This document shows, piece after piece, positions 48,435 through 59,438 of a DNA stretch of 64,000 bases. Position 1 is the first letter of the stretch. Each line of letters starts with the position of its first letter. Both the position numbers and the translations under genes were made by a program. The notes below the pieces were generated by a model. The model did no database searches. It was not told the origin of the DNA and worked only from the letters and a program-made list of their open reading frames with translations. Source of the DNA: Nemertoderma westbladi (Eukaryota > Xenacoelomorpha > Nemertodermatida > Nemertodermatidae); the NCBI GenBank assembly GCA_032718475.1, contig JAUCBJ010009151.1:123160-187159 (forward strand), given 5' to 3'.

Positions 48435-49787
48435 GGCATGAATTTAAATTTATTCCCTGAAATTTTATTATTTGATAATTAAATGGACATATTTTGATTC
48501 TAGAACATGTCTAGGGACACAAGATCCTTAATTCTATGACAATTGTCTTTTTTAAGAATATCGGTAAATGCTACGATATCTTAATTGACTAGAATTGTTG
48601 AAGGATCTGAATTTTACAGATTTTGACTTATTTGATTTGTAAATATTAACTAATTAATATTTGAGATGGGCACCGATTTATTCCAGAACTTGTCTGGGGA
48701 CGTTAACCACTGATTCTATAATTTGTCTTTCAAGTATATCGGTGGGTGCCACGATATCTTAATCGACTAGAATTATAGATGGTCAAAGGGTTTAACAGAT
48801 TTATTTTGCGTTATACGCTACTGTTAAAGGGACCTCACGCTACTATATGTATTATTTAATATACGGTATGAGAGCAATATCGCACGAAGCAATGTCAGTG
48901 TGAAGAGGCAAGTCGTTTCCAAGGTCTACCCAGAGCTTGGTTTAGCCGAGACACAAGGATCTGAACTTTGCATTCCTAATACTCTGACTGCGTCAGGTCA
49001 GGTATTCTAGGTCATTGATCAAGAAAACTTGCCACCTCCATGCAGCATAAAGGAGGTGCCACCTGTAGCTGCATAGACCCTCTTACTAGGGCAAATCTGG
49101 TCCTGTAACTAGGACCCCCTTCGTTCTGGGATAAGGACGCCCTTGGTCCTGGATTAAGGACCCATATACTTGGCTGCAGGGGTATATGGCCTGACCAGGC
49201 AGATGGTGATCTACCAATGGCTGGTCAGGAGCAGAGTGTTCTCATGTCCACTCTGAGAGCACTTCACTGCGACCTGCACCTGGCAGCAAGGGTACAGGGC
49301 ATGACCCAGCAGATGAGCTGCAACAGCCAATGGTGGGTCATGTGCGCCAGAATAGATATGGGTGATGGGCCTCATATCTGACTCCATTGCGACACCCACC
49401 CAGTGGAATGGCAAACCAGGGTGTGGTATTTGCCCCGAGAGCGAGAGAACTCTGCCTACCAATAATACTTAAATATAGTAGTGGCTTTATTGTACTTTAA
49501 TAAGTACGGACATTTCATCTTACTGTAGTTACGTATTTATAATATAATACGGACAGTAAGGAAAGAGAAAAAGAATTATTTCTTGGCCGTCGCACTAAAT
49601 ATAATATAAGTAATTACGTACGTAATAAACACGAATATATTGCACTATTCTACAAAATAATCGCTAAATAATATTCTACTAAATTAAATAAAACGATTAT
49701 AATAAAATTACATAGTAATACATACGTAAATATAAAAATAATAAAATAATATAAAATAATAGAGTCACACACCCACTCCATATGTTG
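48435..49787. other. BEL internal non-coding segment
   Basis: Between the end of the Gag-protease ORF and the 3' region shared with the other copy. It contains two diverged tandem units of about 185 bp (about 48490-48800, ACGATATCTTAAT[T/C]GACTAGAATT core), a GC-richer block with internal near-repeats and hairpins (about 49000-49460), and an AT-rich stretch up to the ORF. No coding sequence seen; pol remnants are absent. Confidence 0.5.
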
Positions 49788-52700
49788 CTACGTTATGGAG
49801 TCCCTAGATGTTTGAAGGATTAGGGAGGTGGTCGTGGGAAGAGAATCTTGCCTTCCACAGTTTCCGGAGAGTCCTCCATTCCCTTCCGGTAAACACAAAC
49901 GACCGACTGGGTGATTGAGTCGCTGCATCCCGAATACAATTCCAGGTTTCCTCTTCGTCCTGGAATAGTGACGATAGAAACATCGCTCAAAGTATATGAC
50001 GGCGTTACAAAGCCGATTCCAGGAGCTATAGTGGTCCGTCGCTCTCTGCAGGAGAGGTGAGAGTCCCTGCGAGACGTCTGATGTTCCAGAGCTCCAATCA
50101 CTCTCTCTGATCTTCATGAAGGATCCACTCGCGGTGGGGAGGCCCAGATCCACGGCGTCGTCCCTGGCAACATGTAATACCGACAGATCTATCCCGGGTT
50201 CAAATAACTCCGATCCACCCATCCGGGTTTCAGGTTCGACTTTCTCCGCTCCCTTGGCTGGTCTAATCTCAGTCGGAGTAAGATGGGGAGGCCATTCATT
50301 CTCCTTACTCAGGAAGTCGGGTTCACCTAACCGGTCTATAGTATCTGTCAGTTCTTGAGGAGTTGCTCCTCTGGAAGCGATGTCCGTTGGATTAAACTTC
50401 TTGGTGCAATATCTCCATTGATCTACATTGGAGCTAAGATTGTCATTATCTGCGGAGTGTGGTGTTCCCTCAGTTGGGTCGTCTCCCTCACTAGTATCAT
50501 CTTCCCATTCACTCACCTGGCAGACGCGATCTTGAAGCAGTCTTTCCCTGAGCGTTCTTCGGGAAGGTCCAGTAAGGTACCAACCTACTCTAGTTCTTAC
50601 CGCATAGGTCTGAAGTGGTTGCGGTTGAGCAGGTCGTTTCTCTAATGTCTCCAGCGCCTCATGCGCGTTTTGGCCGATGAGTATTTGCACTCCAGGATAA
50701 TCAGTCTGGAATCGAGGAATGTTAAGATGTTGGATGCTCTCATCCTCGTCCCAATTATAAAGGTCTGCTTGAGTAGTAGCGAAGTTCTTTATAGCCACCA
50801 TTTTCACTGACCTTATGCTATGTTCTCCTAGTTTATCCTGTGGAGTGGACAACTCACCTATATAATAATCGGCAGCTACAGTAGAATTCCAAACCTGCAT
50901 GATCCCTGACATGTTTAGCTTGGTTCGGAACTTGGGTTGTCCAGCAAAGATGACTTCGGCTAGTTCTTTATCGATGAATGTTCCTGTGCTACCGGAGTCC
51001 AGGAGGGCGTTCACTATATAGCTCTTCTGAGGTCCGTGGACCCGTAACTGGACTACAGGAAATTCTCGGATCCCTATATTGGAAGTTGGCGCTTTCCAAG
51101 ATGGTTGTTGATTGGAAGTAGTTAAGGTAAGGTCGCTGTCTGTGTCTTCCTCATGCACGAGTACTCGATACACTGCGGTGGTGTTTATTAGGTAACAGGA
51201 TTCGTTTTGGTCGGAGAACTCGTCCGTATAGAATCCTTCCATCTCAGATTGATCAGTGTCGTTCACATCACTGAATTGGACATGTAGTTCGGACTCACTT
51301 ACCTGACTTGGGCTGTTTCGTTCGAATTCCGTGTGCAACAAGATATGATGTTTTGCGCCGCACTTTGCACACCTTGCGTCGGAGTTACAGGTTCGCCGTT
51401 GGTGTCCTCGTCTGAGGCAATTATAACACAACCGCTTATCCCACATGACTTCACGTCTATCCTCGAGTGATTTCCTCAGGAATTTATCACACGCATTTAA
51501 ACGGTGGGGCCCGTCGCACAGCACACATTTCGGCTTGATGTTACTTACTTTAACCTGTGCTATGTGGTGCACACTTGTTCTTTCCTCGGGCTTTCTCACC
51601 TGAATTCTTTTAGGAGACGTAGGAGGGGTTTTTTGTACCGGTTCCCTTCTGTCATTGGGTCGAGACTTGGATTTACTTACCTGGTCTTTAGGCATTTTAT
51701 TGACATAATAAGATCTATCCGTGTCCTTCCCGCTATCTTCTCCTTGAGAAGTTTGGCTTTCGCCATCATCAGTATAACATACTGGTGTTACCTTTCTCCT
51801 AGAGACGGGTTTTTCACTTACCTTGCTTTCCGGTGTCTTCTCTCTGGACAGTTTCAGGAGCTGTAATTTCACTTCTCCATCTAGGAATGACATGAGATCA
51901 GCCATGGTAGGGTCTCGCCGTTGTTGTTCCATCATATATAACACTTTCTTATCCCAGCGTGTACCTACTCCACCTTTAGGTAAAGTAGAAGCCACTGCTC
52001 TAATAACCATAGTGTTCTGATACTCATGAGACTTACCTAGCCAATCTAATTGTCTGCAGATCTCCTGGATCTCATCGGAAAACTCGATAATTCCGCTACT
52101 AATAAACTTTCGGGGCGCTACTAACTTTGCATACAAGTACCCAGCGATATTATTCCTATTACCATACCTGATGTTTAGTGTATCCCAAACTTGTCTTAAT
52201 CCGTCTGGATGACCAATAAACTTTAACGCCATTAACTTGGGAGATCCTTCCAAGCACTCGATGAGGTATCTAAGTTTTTCTCCATTAGATAGTACAGAGT
52301 TCTGTATGTTATCTTTGTAATATTCATTAAAAGGTAACCATTTCATCTCATCTCCATTGAACTTGACGATCTCTCCCACCTTTACCGCTTGCCGGGCTTC
52401 GGTTCTAGCCATTTGACGCGTAAAACTTTCTTGGGCCATCGTGTTATTTAATATCGAGTTATCGGTATATAAATTTCTCGGATTATGATCAGTTCTATAG
52501 GGAATGTCATTATCAACAGGTCTATAATTACCCTTAATAGGGTTCACTATAGGAGTTTCTACTTCGCTAGCAGTATAGATGCGTGTAGGCTCCACACCTT
52601 GCGCATGAGATACTTCAGACCTAACGGGTTGACACATTGTTACAGAGGGTGGTGGTATACCCTTTTTTAAGTTTACTAATTTATCGCGTTCTACCGCGAT

Positions 52701-54305
52701 ACTTTGCTGCACTTCTTGCAACTCTAACTTACTTTCCCTCACTGTTCCTTTTAAATGTTGGACAGTCCCTTCCAACTCTCGGACCTGTTGGGAAGAGCGT
52801 ATCCGATTCTCCTTCATCTCTCCTAGGAGAATATCCATCCCCCGCCGTCTCTCGTCTACCCAATCAACCGCCGAAACGGGATCCGCCAACGTCGTAGCGG
52901 GCAGACGAGGGACAACGGGCGACAAATTTGGAATATTTCGCTCTGGGTCCAGGACCTGAACTGTCTCCTGGGCAGTTCTATGGGGCACAGGTAGCTTAGT
53001 GCTATGCAGAGGGAATTTATAGGTAGCTTCAGGGAGCACAGGTGTATCTATTACCGAAGGGGTGATTTCAAGAACAGGCCTACTTATTTCAGGCTCATCT
53101 ACTATAGTAGGGAGTCTTTCCATTGTAATTATTTGGTCTGTGGGTTCTGTACTCTCTAAGTTGGTGTTATTTAGTTGCCTTCTAACAGCTGGAGGCAAAT
53201 CAGGCAATTTCTGACGGTGGAATGTTCTTTTACGTCTGCTTAGGCGGGATCGATTTCCTCCGCCTTCAGCGTCGGTGGTATTGCCTTCCTCAGATGATGT
53301 ATAACCTTGTCGTTTGGGAGTAGATCGATTCATCATCTGCATATTACTAGCTGTTAACTGTTTATTAAAGTTATCTTGCCTCTCTTGAAGATTTTCCAAC
53401 TCTAGTTGGGTTGTCTCTTCAGATGCCCTCCGTTCTGCTTCTGCCACTGCTATCTTTCTTTCCGCTTCTGCCGCTGCCGCTTTCCTTTCCGCTTCTGCCG
53501 CTGCCGCTTTCTTTTCTGCCGCCGCCTCTGCTGCCTTTCTTTCCGCTTCTGCCGCTGCCACTTTCTTTTCTGCCGCCGCCTCTGCTGCCTTTCTTTCCGC
53601 TTCTGTCGCTGCCACTGCCGCTGCTGCTGTCTTTCTATCTTCTATACGTTTTTTCCTTACTTGTTCTTCCTTTTCTCTAGCGATGCGGAGTTGTTCATCG
53701 AATTTAGCTTGGTTCGCCGCTAACATTTCCGCATCGATTGCATCCAGCACAAGCTTGGTTCCTTCACTATTAGGGCTAAGCCCCTCCAGCCTTCTCCTCA
53801 ACTCTTCATCTCCCACAAAGCGTTGATAGTCTGACAGATAGATGTCAATGGCATCTCTCTTTCGCGGCCCCTCCGCTGTCCCTTCGCTTTCTTCTTGAGA
53901 AGAAGTGGCGTCGGTTGATTCTTCATAGGTTGGCCGTTCATCATAAACCGTATCCGCCATCTTCGCTCCGCGTTCGGGCGTCCGCTCAACAGTATCCGAA
54001 CTACTTGATATCTCGGGCCGCTGAGAACTAGGTTCTTGGCTCGCGGGTTGTTGAGGTTCCGCTGCTTCTTGGTCCCGCTTGACCTGAGCTCGAGTGCCTA
54101 TGATAGACCTACGATGTTGGACTAGCCTAGGGTCTGATACTACTACTTGAGGGATGATTTTTCGCACAGTAGGAGGGGACTTAGACTTGGATCTAGGATG
54201 TTCTATACTTGGATCTGGGTCACTGATCTTTTTAAGACACTGTCTAACAGTCATTCTAACACTATCTAGGAGACTATCTGACAGTGATTGGGTTGTGTCA
54301 GACAT
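49788..54305 (-). CDS. BEL/Pao Gag-protease polyprotein, RT and integrase deleted
   Basis: 1505 codons from ATG at 54303-54305. In order: a Ser/Pro-rich start; an Ala/Glu/Lys coiled coil with AERKAAEAAAEKK repeats (about 195-320); a second coiled coil (about 500-550); a DUF1759-type capsid region (about 645-790, FNGDEMKWLPFNEYY); Cys/His zinc knuckles (about 925-985, CVLCDGPH and CYNCLRRGHQRRTC); a DUF1758-type aspartic protease with LLDSGSTGTF (about 1102). It then jumps to WRYCTKKFNPTDIASRG (about 1300), which in Pao elements follows RNase H, and a short pre-integrase stretch. RT, RNase H and integrase core are absent, yet the frame stays open. It would make virus-like-particle components only. 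Confidence 0.9.
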   Translation of the reverse strand: MSDTTQSLSDSLLDSVRMTVRQCLKKISDPDPSIEHPRSKSKSPPTVRKIIPQVVVSDPRLVQHRRSIIGTRAQVKRDQEAAEPQQPASQEPSSQRPEISSSSDTVERTPERGAKMADTVYDERPTYEESTDATSSQEESEGTAEGPRKRDAIDIYLSDYQRFVGDEELRRRLEGLSPNSEGTKLVLDAIDAEMLAANQAKFDEQLRIAREKEEQVRKKRIEDRKTAAAAVAATEAERKAAEAAAEKKVAAAEAERKAAEAAAEKKAAAAEAERKAAAAEAERKIAVAEAERRASEETTQLELENLQERQDNFNKQLTASNMQMMNRSTPKRQGYTSSEEGNTTDAEGGGNRSRLSRRKRTFHRQKLPDLPPAVRRQLNNTNLESTEPTDQIITMERLPTIVDEPEISRPVLEITPSVIDTPVLPEATYKFPLHSTKLPVPHRTAQETVQVLDPERNIPNLSPVVPRLPATTLADPVSAVDWVDERRRGMDILLGEMKENRIRSSQQVRELEGTVQHLKGTVRESKLELQEVQQSIAVERDKLVNLKKGIPPPSVTMCQPVRSEVSHAQGVEPTRIYTASEVETPIVNPIKGNYRPVDNDIPYRTDHNPRNLYTDNSILNNTMAQESFTRQMARTEARQAVKVGEIVKFNGDEMKWLPFNEYYKDNIQNSVLSNGEKLRYLIECLEGSPKLMALKFIGHPDGLRQVWDTLNIRYGNRNNIAGYLYAKLVAPRKFISSGIIEFSDEIQEICRQLDWLGKSHEYQNTMVIRAVASTLPKGGVGTRWDKKVLYMMEQQRRDPTMADLMSFLDGEVKLQLLKLSREKTPESKVSEKPVSRRKVTPVCYTDDGESQTSQGEDSGKDTDRSYYVNKMPKDQVSKSKSRPNDRREPVQKTPPTSPKRIQVRKPEERTSVHHIAQVKVSNIKPKCVLCDGPHRLNACDKFLRKSLEDRREVMWDKRLCYNCLRRGHQRRTCNSDARCAKCGAKHHILLHTEFERNSPSQVSESELHVQFSDVNDTDQSEMEGFYTDEFSDQNESCYLINTTAVYRVLVHEEDTDSDLTLTTSNQQPSWKAPTSNIGIREFPVVQLRVHGPQKSYIVNALLDSGSTGTFIDKELAEVIFAGQPKFRTKLNMSGIMQVWNSTVAADYYIGELSTPQDKLGEHSIRSVKMVAIKNFATTQADLYNWDEDESIQHLNIPRFQTDYPGVQILIGQNAHEALETLEKRPAQPQPLQTYAVRTRVGWYLTGPSRRTLRERLLQDRVCQVSEWEDDTSEGDDPTEGTPHSADNDNLSSNVDQWRYCTKKFNPTDIASRGATPQELTDTIDRLGEPDFLSKENEWPPHLTPTEIRPAKGAEKVEPETRMGGSELFEPGIDLSVLHVARDDAVDLGLPTASGSFMKIRESDWSSGTSDVSQGLSPLLQRATDHYSSWNRLCNAVIYFERCFYRHYSRTKRKPGIVFGMQRLNHPVGRLCLPEGNGGLSGNCGRQDSLPTTTSLILQTSRDSIT
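53450..53640 (-). repeat. Minisatellite encoding Ala-rich coiled coil in Gag
   Basis: Imperfect repeats of about 33-57 bp encode EAERKAAEAAAEKK-type heptads. Length likely varies among copies. Predicted to extend a long helix in Gag. Confidence 0.75.
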
Positions 54306-56539
54306 GTTTGTTTACAGTTGAATGCCTACGGCTATAAATACAGCTAAAGCAAGTCTAGTAATTCAGTATCACTGCTAGCCTAGTAATTAATTACCGGTAC
54401 TGCTACTCAGTGTAGCGTGATATATATATAATATATTAGAATACCGGTATGCTTATAGCATATATAAGTATTATTACAGACTAGGTTTGTAACAGAATAC
54501 CGGTATAATTTTAGCACAAATATATAAATATATAATAGGCCTATCGGGAATACCGGTATACAGCTTACAGTTTGTAGTATATATAATTCTGAACTAGAAT
54601 TAATTACAAGTACCGGTATAATTTCAGCCTAAATTTATAGAAATAAAGATAATAGGCCTATCGTAAATACCGGTATATCAATTATTTTAAATAATTGAAT
54701 TTCTGAATTTTTAGGGTTACTTGGTTACTTTACTTACTTTATTACCACTATTTGAGCAGTAGTCCAACTGATATTGAGACCTAATGGTTGTATGGTAGGC
54801 CTACTATTTATAAATCGCTAGATTTGATTTATAATATATATATACCCGTTTTAATGGGTTTTGTCAATGTTGAAATAAATGTTATTATTTCTGGGGAGTA
54901 ATCACTACACAAAGCGGTGCGCTTTCAGTGAAGTGTTACTTATAGGACATTAAAACAAATAATTCTAATTTACCTAAGTTACTTAATACTACAAATTACG
55001 TACAATTCGGGTGAGATTACAATCTCTAAATAAACACAAAAATTTACAAAAAACACAAAATACGAATTTTTAGGGTAATTTTACAAGAAGTCTACAAACC
55101 AGCCTAACAAAGGGTTAGAATTCTGGTTATTACAACGGACAGGGTAATGCGGTATTTGAAATAATAAGTAGTAGTAAGTACACTGCGTTTTCCAGATAGG
55201 AAATACTACGGCCTGACAACCTATAGCCGTATCGCTATAGGTACTACGTTATGTATCACGGAGTGTTCCTACCTAGAAGTTAATAGAGCTAATCGAAGGT
55301 GCCTATCAACCACTTTACAACACAAATATAATGCCTACACTAATTACTTTCGGAAAGCACTGTACACTAAACCCTAAATTAGGTACGAGTACTTGTACAA
55401 CATATAATCAGTAGTTAAATATACTTGAACAGCTAAAAGAACCACGGCATCTGCTGGAGTGACCGGTGCACAAAATCACCAGTCTTTACCTACGCCAAGC
55501 AGCCCGTGTAGTACCGGGGTTAATTTAACTATAACGGTATGTATAACAAACACAATTACTGTAGGAACAAACTTGGGGAATGAATGTTGCGGATAATCGC
55601 ATAAACTCTGAATAATAAATATTACGCTACGCGTACAAACTACTCAAACAAAATGCAGACCGAACACTGACAGACTACTATCAAGCCTAAACAAACTACG
55701 GTATATGCAGACTCCGAAATAATTAGGTAGTATGCGTTCTAACCCAGTAGTACGACTTATTCTTTAGTCGGGGGTTTACCTTACAGCATTCGCTGCCCCT
55801 ACTTCCTAACCGTTCTTTATCGGACAAGTGATCTACACACGCTGCAATCCGTTCAGACCCAATAACAGCCAGACAACTATCCAGCCTACAAATTATCTAA
55901 ATAAAATTATACGCTACCCGTACAGACTTACACAAACAAAGTAGAGACTAAACGATGGCAGACTACTCTCAAACCTAAATAAACTACAGGACATGCAGAC
56001 TCCGAAATAATTAGGTAGTATGCGTTCTAACCCAGTAGTACGGCTTATTCTTTAATTGGGGGTTTACCTTACAGCATTCGCTGCCCCTACTTCCTAACCG
56101 TTCTTTATCGGACAGGTGATCTACACACACTGCAATCCGTTCAGACTTAACAGCAATCAGACAACAGCTCAGCCTACAAATTGTCTGCACAATCTGATCA
56201 GGCTTACACGTCTTCTGTTCAATACTGGCCTACAAACAAATAAAACTTGACAGAAATAAGTAAAATCTCAACAAAAAACCAGGGCTGCAGTCCCTGATTA
56301 ATTATTAAGGCCTACCGGTATATAATTATCAAAATCGAATAATACTGCTGTACCTTTACTGCTGTAGGTACCGGTCCGGATGATCAGGCAGTCAGGCCTA
56401 CTGGTTACCGATCGACCGGTACTTTCGACTAGATTGCTTACACCGCAATCCAGAAGCAATATCCGTTATTGTTCTTACCAGAACAATATTAAACTGTATT
56501 TAATGCTTACACTGCAATACAGACTAGATATCCGTTATT
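54306..56539 (-). other. BEL 5' leader with tandem duplications
   Basis: 2.2 kb between 5' LTR and Gag ATG, no long frame. It holds two 288-bp direct repeats (landmark AATTAGGTAG at 55721 and 56009), a degenerate tandem of about 118 bp with repeated TACCGGTA palindromes (54390-54680), and ATCCGTTATTGTTC twice next to the LTR (about 56459 and 56531). It presumably contains the primer-binding and packaging sites, which I could not identify. Confidence 0.6.
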
Positions 56540-57824
56540 GTTCGCGCTTTCAGACCTTTGGCAGTTTAACCCGCCAAATTAGGATGTCTTCTAGATAATA
56601 AATCACCTTTAGTCTATGATAAGTATTTAATTCACTACACTAGTCGAAACCAATCTGTGCGCGATCATTCACCCGCTGGATATACCCGGGAGATTGGGTT
56701 CGACGGCTTAATTTTATTGCTATGTAAGCCTAATGTATTATTCGACTGACAGTATTATATAATCTCTGACAATATTATTCACCTTCGGGAAATATTAACA
56801 GTTCCTTTAGGACGTGGCGCTCTATCTATATAAACAGAGTTATGACTTAAACTACTCACAACGATATGGCTTAGTTACAATTCACATATATGGCGCATTC
56901 TTTAGGAAATGCTTCGTTATCAGTCTCACTCATACACAATGCTGCACAATACTGCACACTGATATGCCGATCTTCACTGATTTTAGTCACACATAAAAGG
57001 AACACGGACCGAATCATGTAGGGTCTATCAAATAACATTAGATTCACTTCAAACCACTCAACATAGGTCGCAATCATTTATCTGTAACCTTTCTCTCTTA
57101 CCTTCGGTATATCAAGAATATTGGGTTTTCGGGGTTATTTGTCGTTATTCCAAATATAATAATTCATCAACCATATTATGAAGAACTGACAGTAAATAGC
57201 AGTATAACAATATAAAAGTATGCACAGTGTTACACAGTATGCAGTGTATGCAGTACTGCAGTATGCAGTATGCAGTGATCAGACATCAGACATCAGACAT
57301 CAGACATCAGACATCAGACATCAGACATCAGTATGTAACATGCAGTACTGCAGTATGCAGTATGCAGTCAGATAACGGATATATGTCCTTATAATTAAGC
57401 CTACTAGTGTAAGACTAAAGACTGAAAACACGGAGGTGCCAAAAGCCGGTTCTTAGGCTCTGGGCAAAACATAACACTGAACTACTGAGTTTCTGTATAC
57501 ACCTCCAACACAGAGACAACAAACGCTCTGATTGGTCAACCTGAACAACGAGAGAACAAAGAAACAAAGAAACGTCGACGTGGCAATATCAGCTGCTAGC
57601 CGTTGTCATGGTAGCGACACTGTTTTCAAGAGTATCGAGCTTTTACGTCACGGAATTACGGATTATGTCCTCTAAAGTACAAATACAGAAGAAATAGCTT
57701 TTATGTCCGCTAAAAAACCAGTACAGCAAGGACACGGCCTTTTTATGCCTGGTAAACCAACTACAGAGTATTTTACGGGAAAAATAAGGAAAAATAACCG
57801 GACAATTCAGCAAAAGCTTTTACA
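56540..57824 (-). repeat. 5' LTR of BEL/Pao element
   Basis: 1285 bp, nearly identical to 44989-46257. It has seven copies of AGACATC where the other has four, and lacks its 4-bp insertion. It should carry the element promoter; no TATA box was assigned. Confidence 0.95.
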
Positions 57825-58375
57825 GATGATGTGGTTCTTCAGAACTCGCGCAACGATATCCGCGACTAAACAAGTTACCGTGTTCGACTCCAGCGCCAAA
57901 TAATATTGTAGCGACGCACGGGGTGGTGCGCAGATGTTCCAATACACTAACGCTTGCCGCTTAAAGTGGTATTTGAACTCCGCTCCCGGCGGCGTGTTAT
58001 ATTCACCATACGCCTCCTTGTATTTCTTTTTCGTCTTCAACTTGAAGTCCCAATTGTACAAAAAATGTGCTATAAAGCCCATACCAGTCTTAGCAGAGTT
58101 TGGGTACTCCCTATAAATTCCAATATCCTGTGCCCATAGCAACAATAGCTTGGTGTCGACAAACGGTCTCGGCAATCGATCCTCCAAATCCGTCATGGCG
58201 TTGAAGTCACTCTCCAAATCACTCTGGACTCCCGATCCCACCTTGACATAATCTTGGTTGAGAATCGCCTCTCTAACTTTCTTGGGTAACATCCTGGCGT
58301 CGATATGCTCTGCTCCGTGCATACCTCCTCGCCTACATACCTCCAAGATCTGCTCCCTGGGATCCTTCTCTAGTA
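57825..58375 (-). pseudogene. Gene X, 5' part (upstream of BEL insertion)
   Basis: Open frame reading leftwards from about 58375 to the BEL 5' LTR. Includes VCRRGGMHGAEHIDARMLP, LLLLWAQDIGIYREYPN, GMGFIAHFLYNWDFKLK and VADIVARVLKNHI, where the element cuts in. About 184 codons. There is no ATG: upstream lies TGATTGG, where TGA stops the frame, and sequence becomes a 151-bp tandem repeat. CTAG|AGAAGG at about 58371 could be a 3' splice site, so this may be an internal exon. Family not recognised. Confidence 0.5.
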
Positions 58376-58689
58376 CTCCATCCAATCAGAAGCCACCATT
58401 TCAACCTTTACCAGTGGTCGTTATTATTTCATCCAATCAGATGCCAGCATTTCATCCGTAACCATGGTAACTTCTCAAGTTCCCGCTTATTCCGCTAGAG
58501 GCGTTATTAGTCACCCAACGCTAGTACTCCATCCAATCAGAAGCCTCCATTTCAACCTTTACCAGTGGTCGTTATTATTTCATCCAATCAGATGCCAGCA
58601 TTTCATCCGTAACCATGGTAACTTCTCAAGTTTCCGCTTATTCCGCTAGAGGCGTTATTAGTCACCGAACGCTAGTACTGCATCCAATC
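58371..58689. repeat. 151-bp tandem repeat (2 units plus partial)
   Basis: Units start at TAGTACTCCA, 58371 and 58522, with a partial third at 58673. The two full units are nearly identical and contain CCATCCAATCAG twice each. It abuts the gene X frame. Confidence 0.9.
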
Positions 58690-59115
58690 ACCAACCTTTA
58701 TTTTACCGGTGCTCGGGTGTCTACACTTAACTTCTACTATTTTTCAAATCGCTATTTTTCAGCAACCAGTATTTTCATATTCACCAACCTTTATTTTACA
58801 GGTGCTAGGAGTGTCTACAGGTAACTTCTACTATTTTTCATTTCGCAATTTTTCAGCAACCAGTATTTTCATATTCACCAACCTTTATTTTATACATGCT
58901 AGGGGTGTCTACAAGTAACTTCTACTATTTTTCATTTCGCTATTTTTCACCAGTAACTAAATTTCATTTTGCAATTTTTCAGCAACCAGTATTTTCATAT
59001 TCACCAACCTTTATTTTACACATGCTAGGAGTGTCTACAGGTAACTTCTACTATTTTTCATTTCGCTATTTTTCACCAGTAACTAAATTTCATTTTGCAA
59101 TTTTTCAGATAACAA
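58690..59115. repeat. 94/127-bp tandem repeat (4 units)
   Basis: Four units begin CACCAACCTTTATTTTA at about 58690, 58784, 58878 and 59005. The last two carry an extra 33-bp insert (CACCAGTAACTAAATTTC core) created by internal duplication of the CATTT[C/T]GC[T/A]ATTTTTCA motif. Confidence 0.88.
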
Positions 59116-59121
59116 AATATT

Positions 59122-59148
59122 CAACCGGGTTCGAACTCGGTACCCTCG
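59122..59148. other. tRNA B-box-like palindrome
   Basis: ACCGGGTTCGAACTCGGT contains GGTTCGAA-type B-box sequence on both strands. No matching acceptor, D or anticodon arms were found on either strand, so at most it is a SINE fragment or chance. Confidence 0.2.
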
Positions 59149-59410
59149 TGTTTCACCACAATTCACCGCTCCCTCTTCCATCCAACCTCGAAAGAAAAAG
59201 GCGATAAATATCCGAGTTATACCGTAGCCTGACCTATTTGGCTTCATTTACTGTTATTATTTACTTTCTATTGGTTACATGTGACACGTGTTCTTAGCTG
59301 ATTGGTTGTATATATAAAATGATCTATATAAATATATGAATAGAATAGAAAAAATATTATTAATATTTATTTATCTGTCTTGTCGCTGTTATTTAATTGT
59401 TATTACATAA

Positions 59411-59438
<28 letters not shown>

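Larger units (their letters stand above)
44989..57824 (-). mobile_element. Complete BEL/Pao LTR retrotransposon, Gag-protease only
   Basis: 12.8 kb, - strand. 5' LTR at 56540-57824, 2.2-kb leader, Gag-protease ORF 54305-49788, degenerate third ORF near 47660-46897, polypurine tract, 3' LTR at 44989-46257. Target duplication GATGA at 44984-44988 and 57825-57829. The LTRs differ by about six substitutions and small indels seen by eye, so insertion is recent. Reverse transcriptase and integrase core are missing, so movement must have relied on a complete relative. It interrupts gene X. Confidence 0.93.

Noticed and set aside
53406-53723. + strand frame rich in Cys, Phe and Arg
   Set aside because: Antisense shadow of the Ala-rich coiled-coil repeat in Gag.
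44989-57824. Envelope gene making the BEL element a retrovirus
   Set aside because: The third ORF shows no signal peptide, fusion peptide or transmembrane segment.
57825-58375. Calling gene X a nucleoprotein of a specific RNA virus family
   Set aside because: No diagnostic motif could be pointed to; the resemblance is only in general layout.
59122-59148. tRNA gene
   Set aside because: Only a B-box-like palindrome; no A box, anticodon arm or acceptor pairing on either strand.
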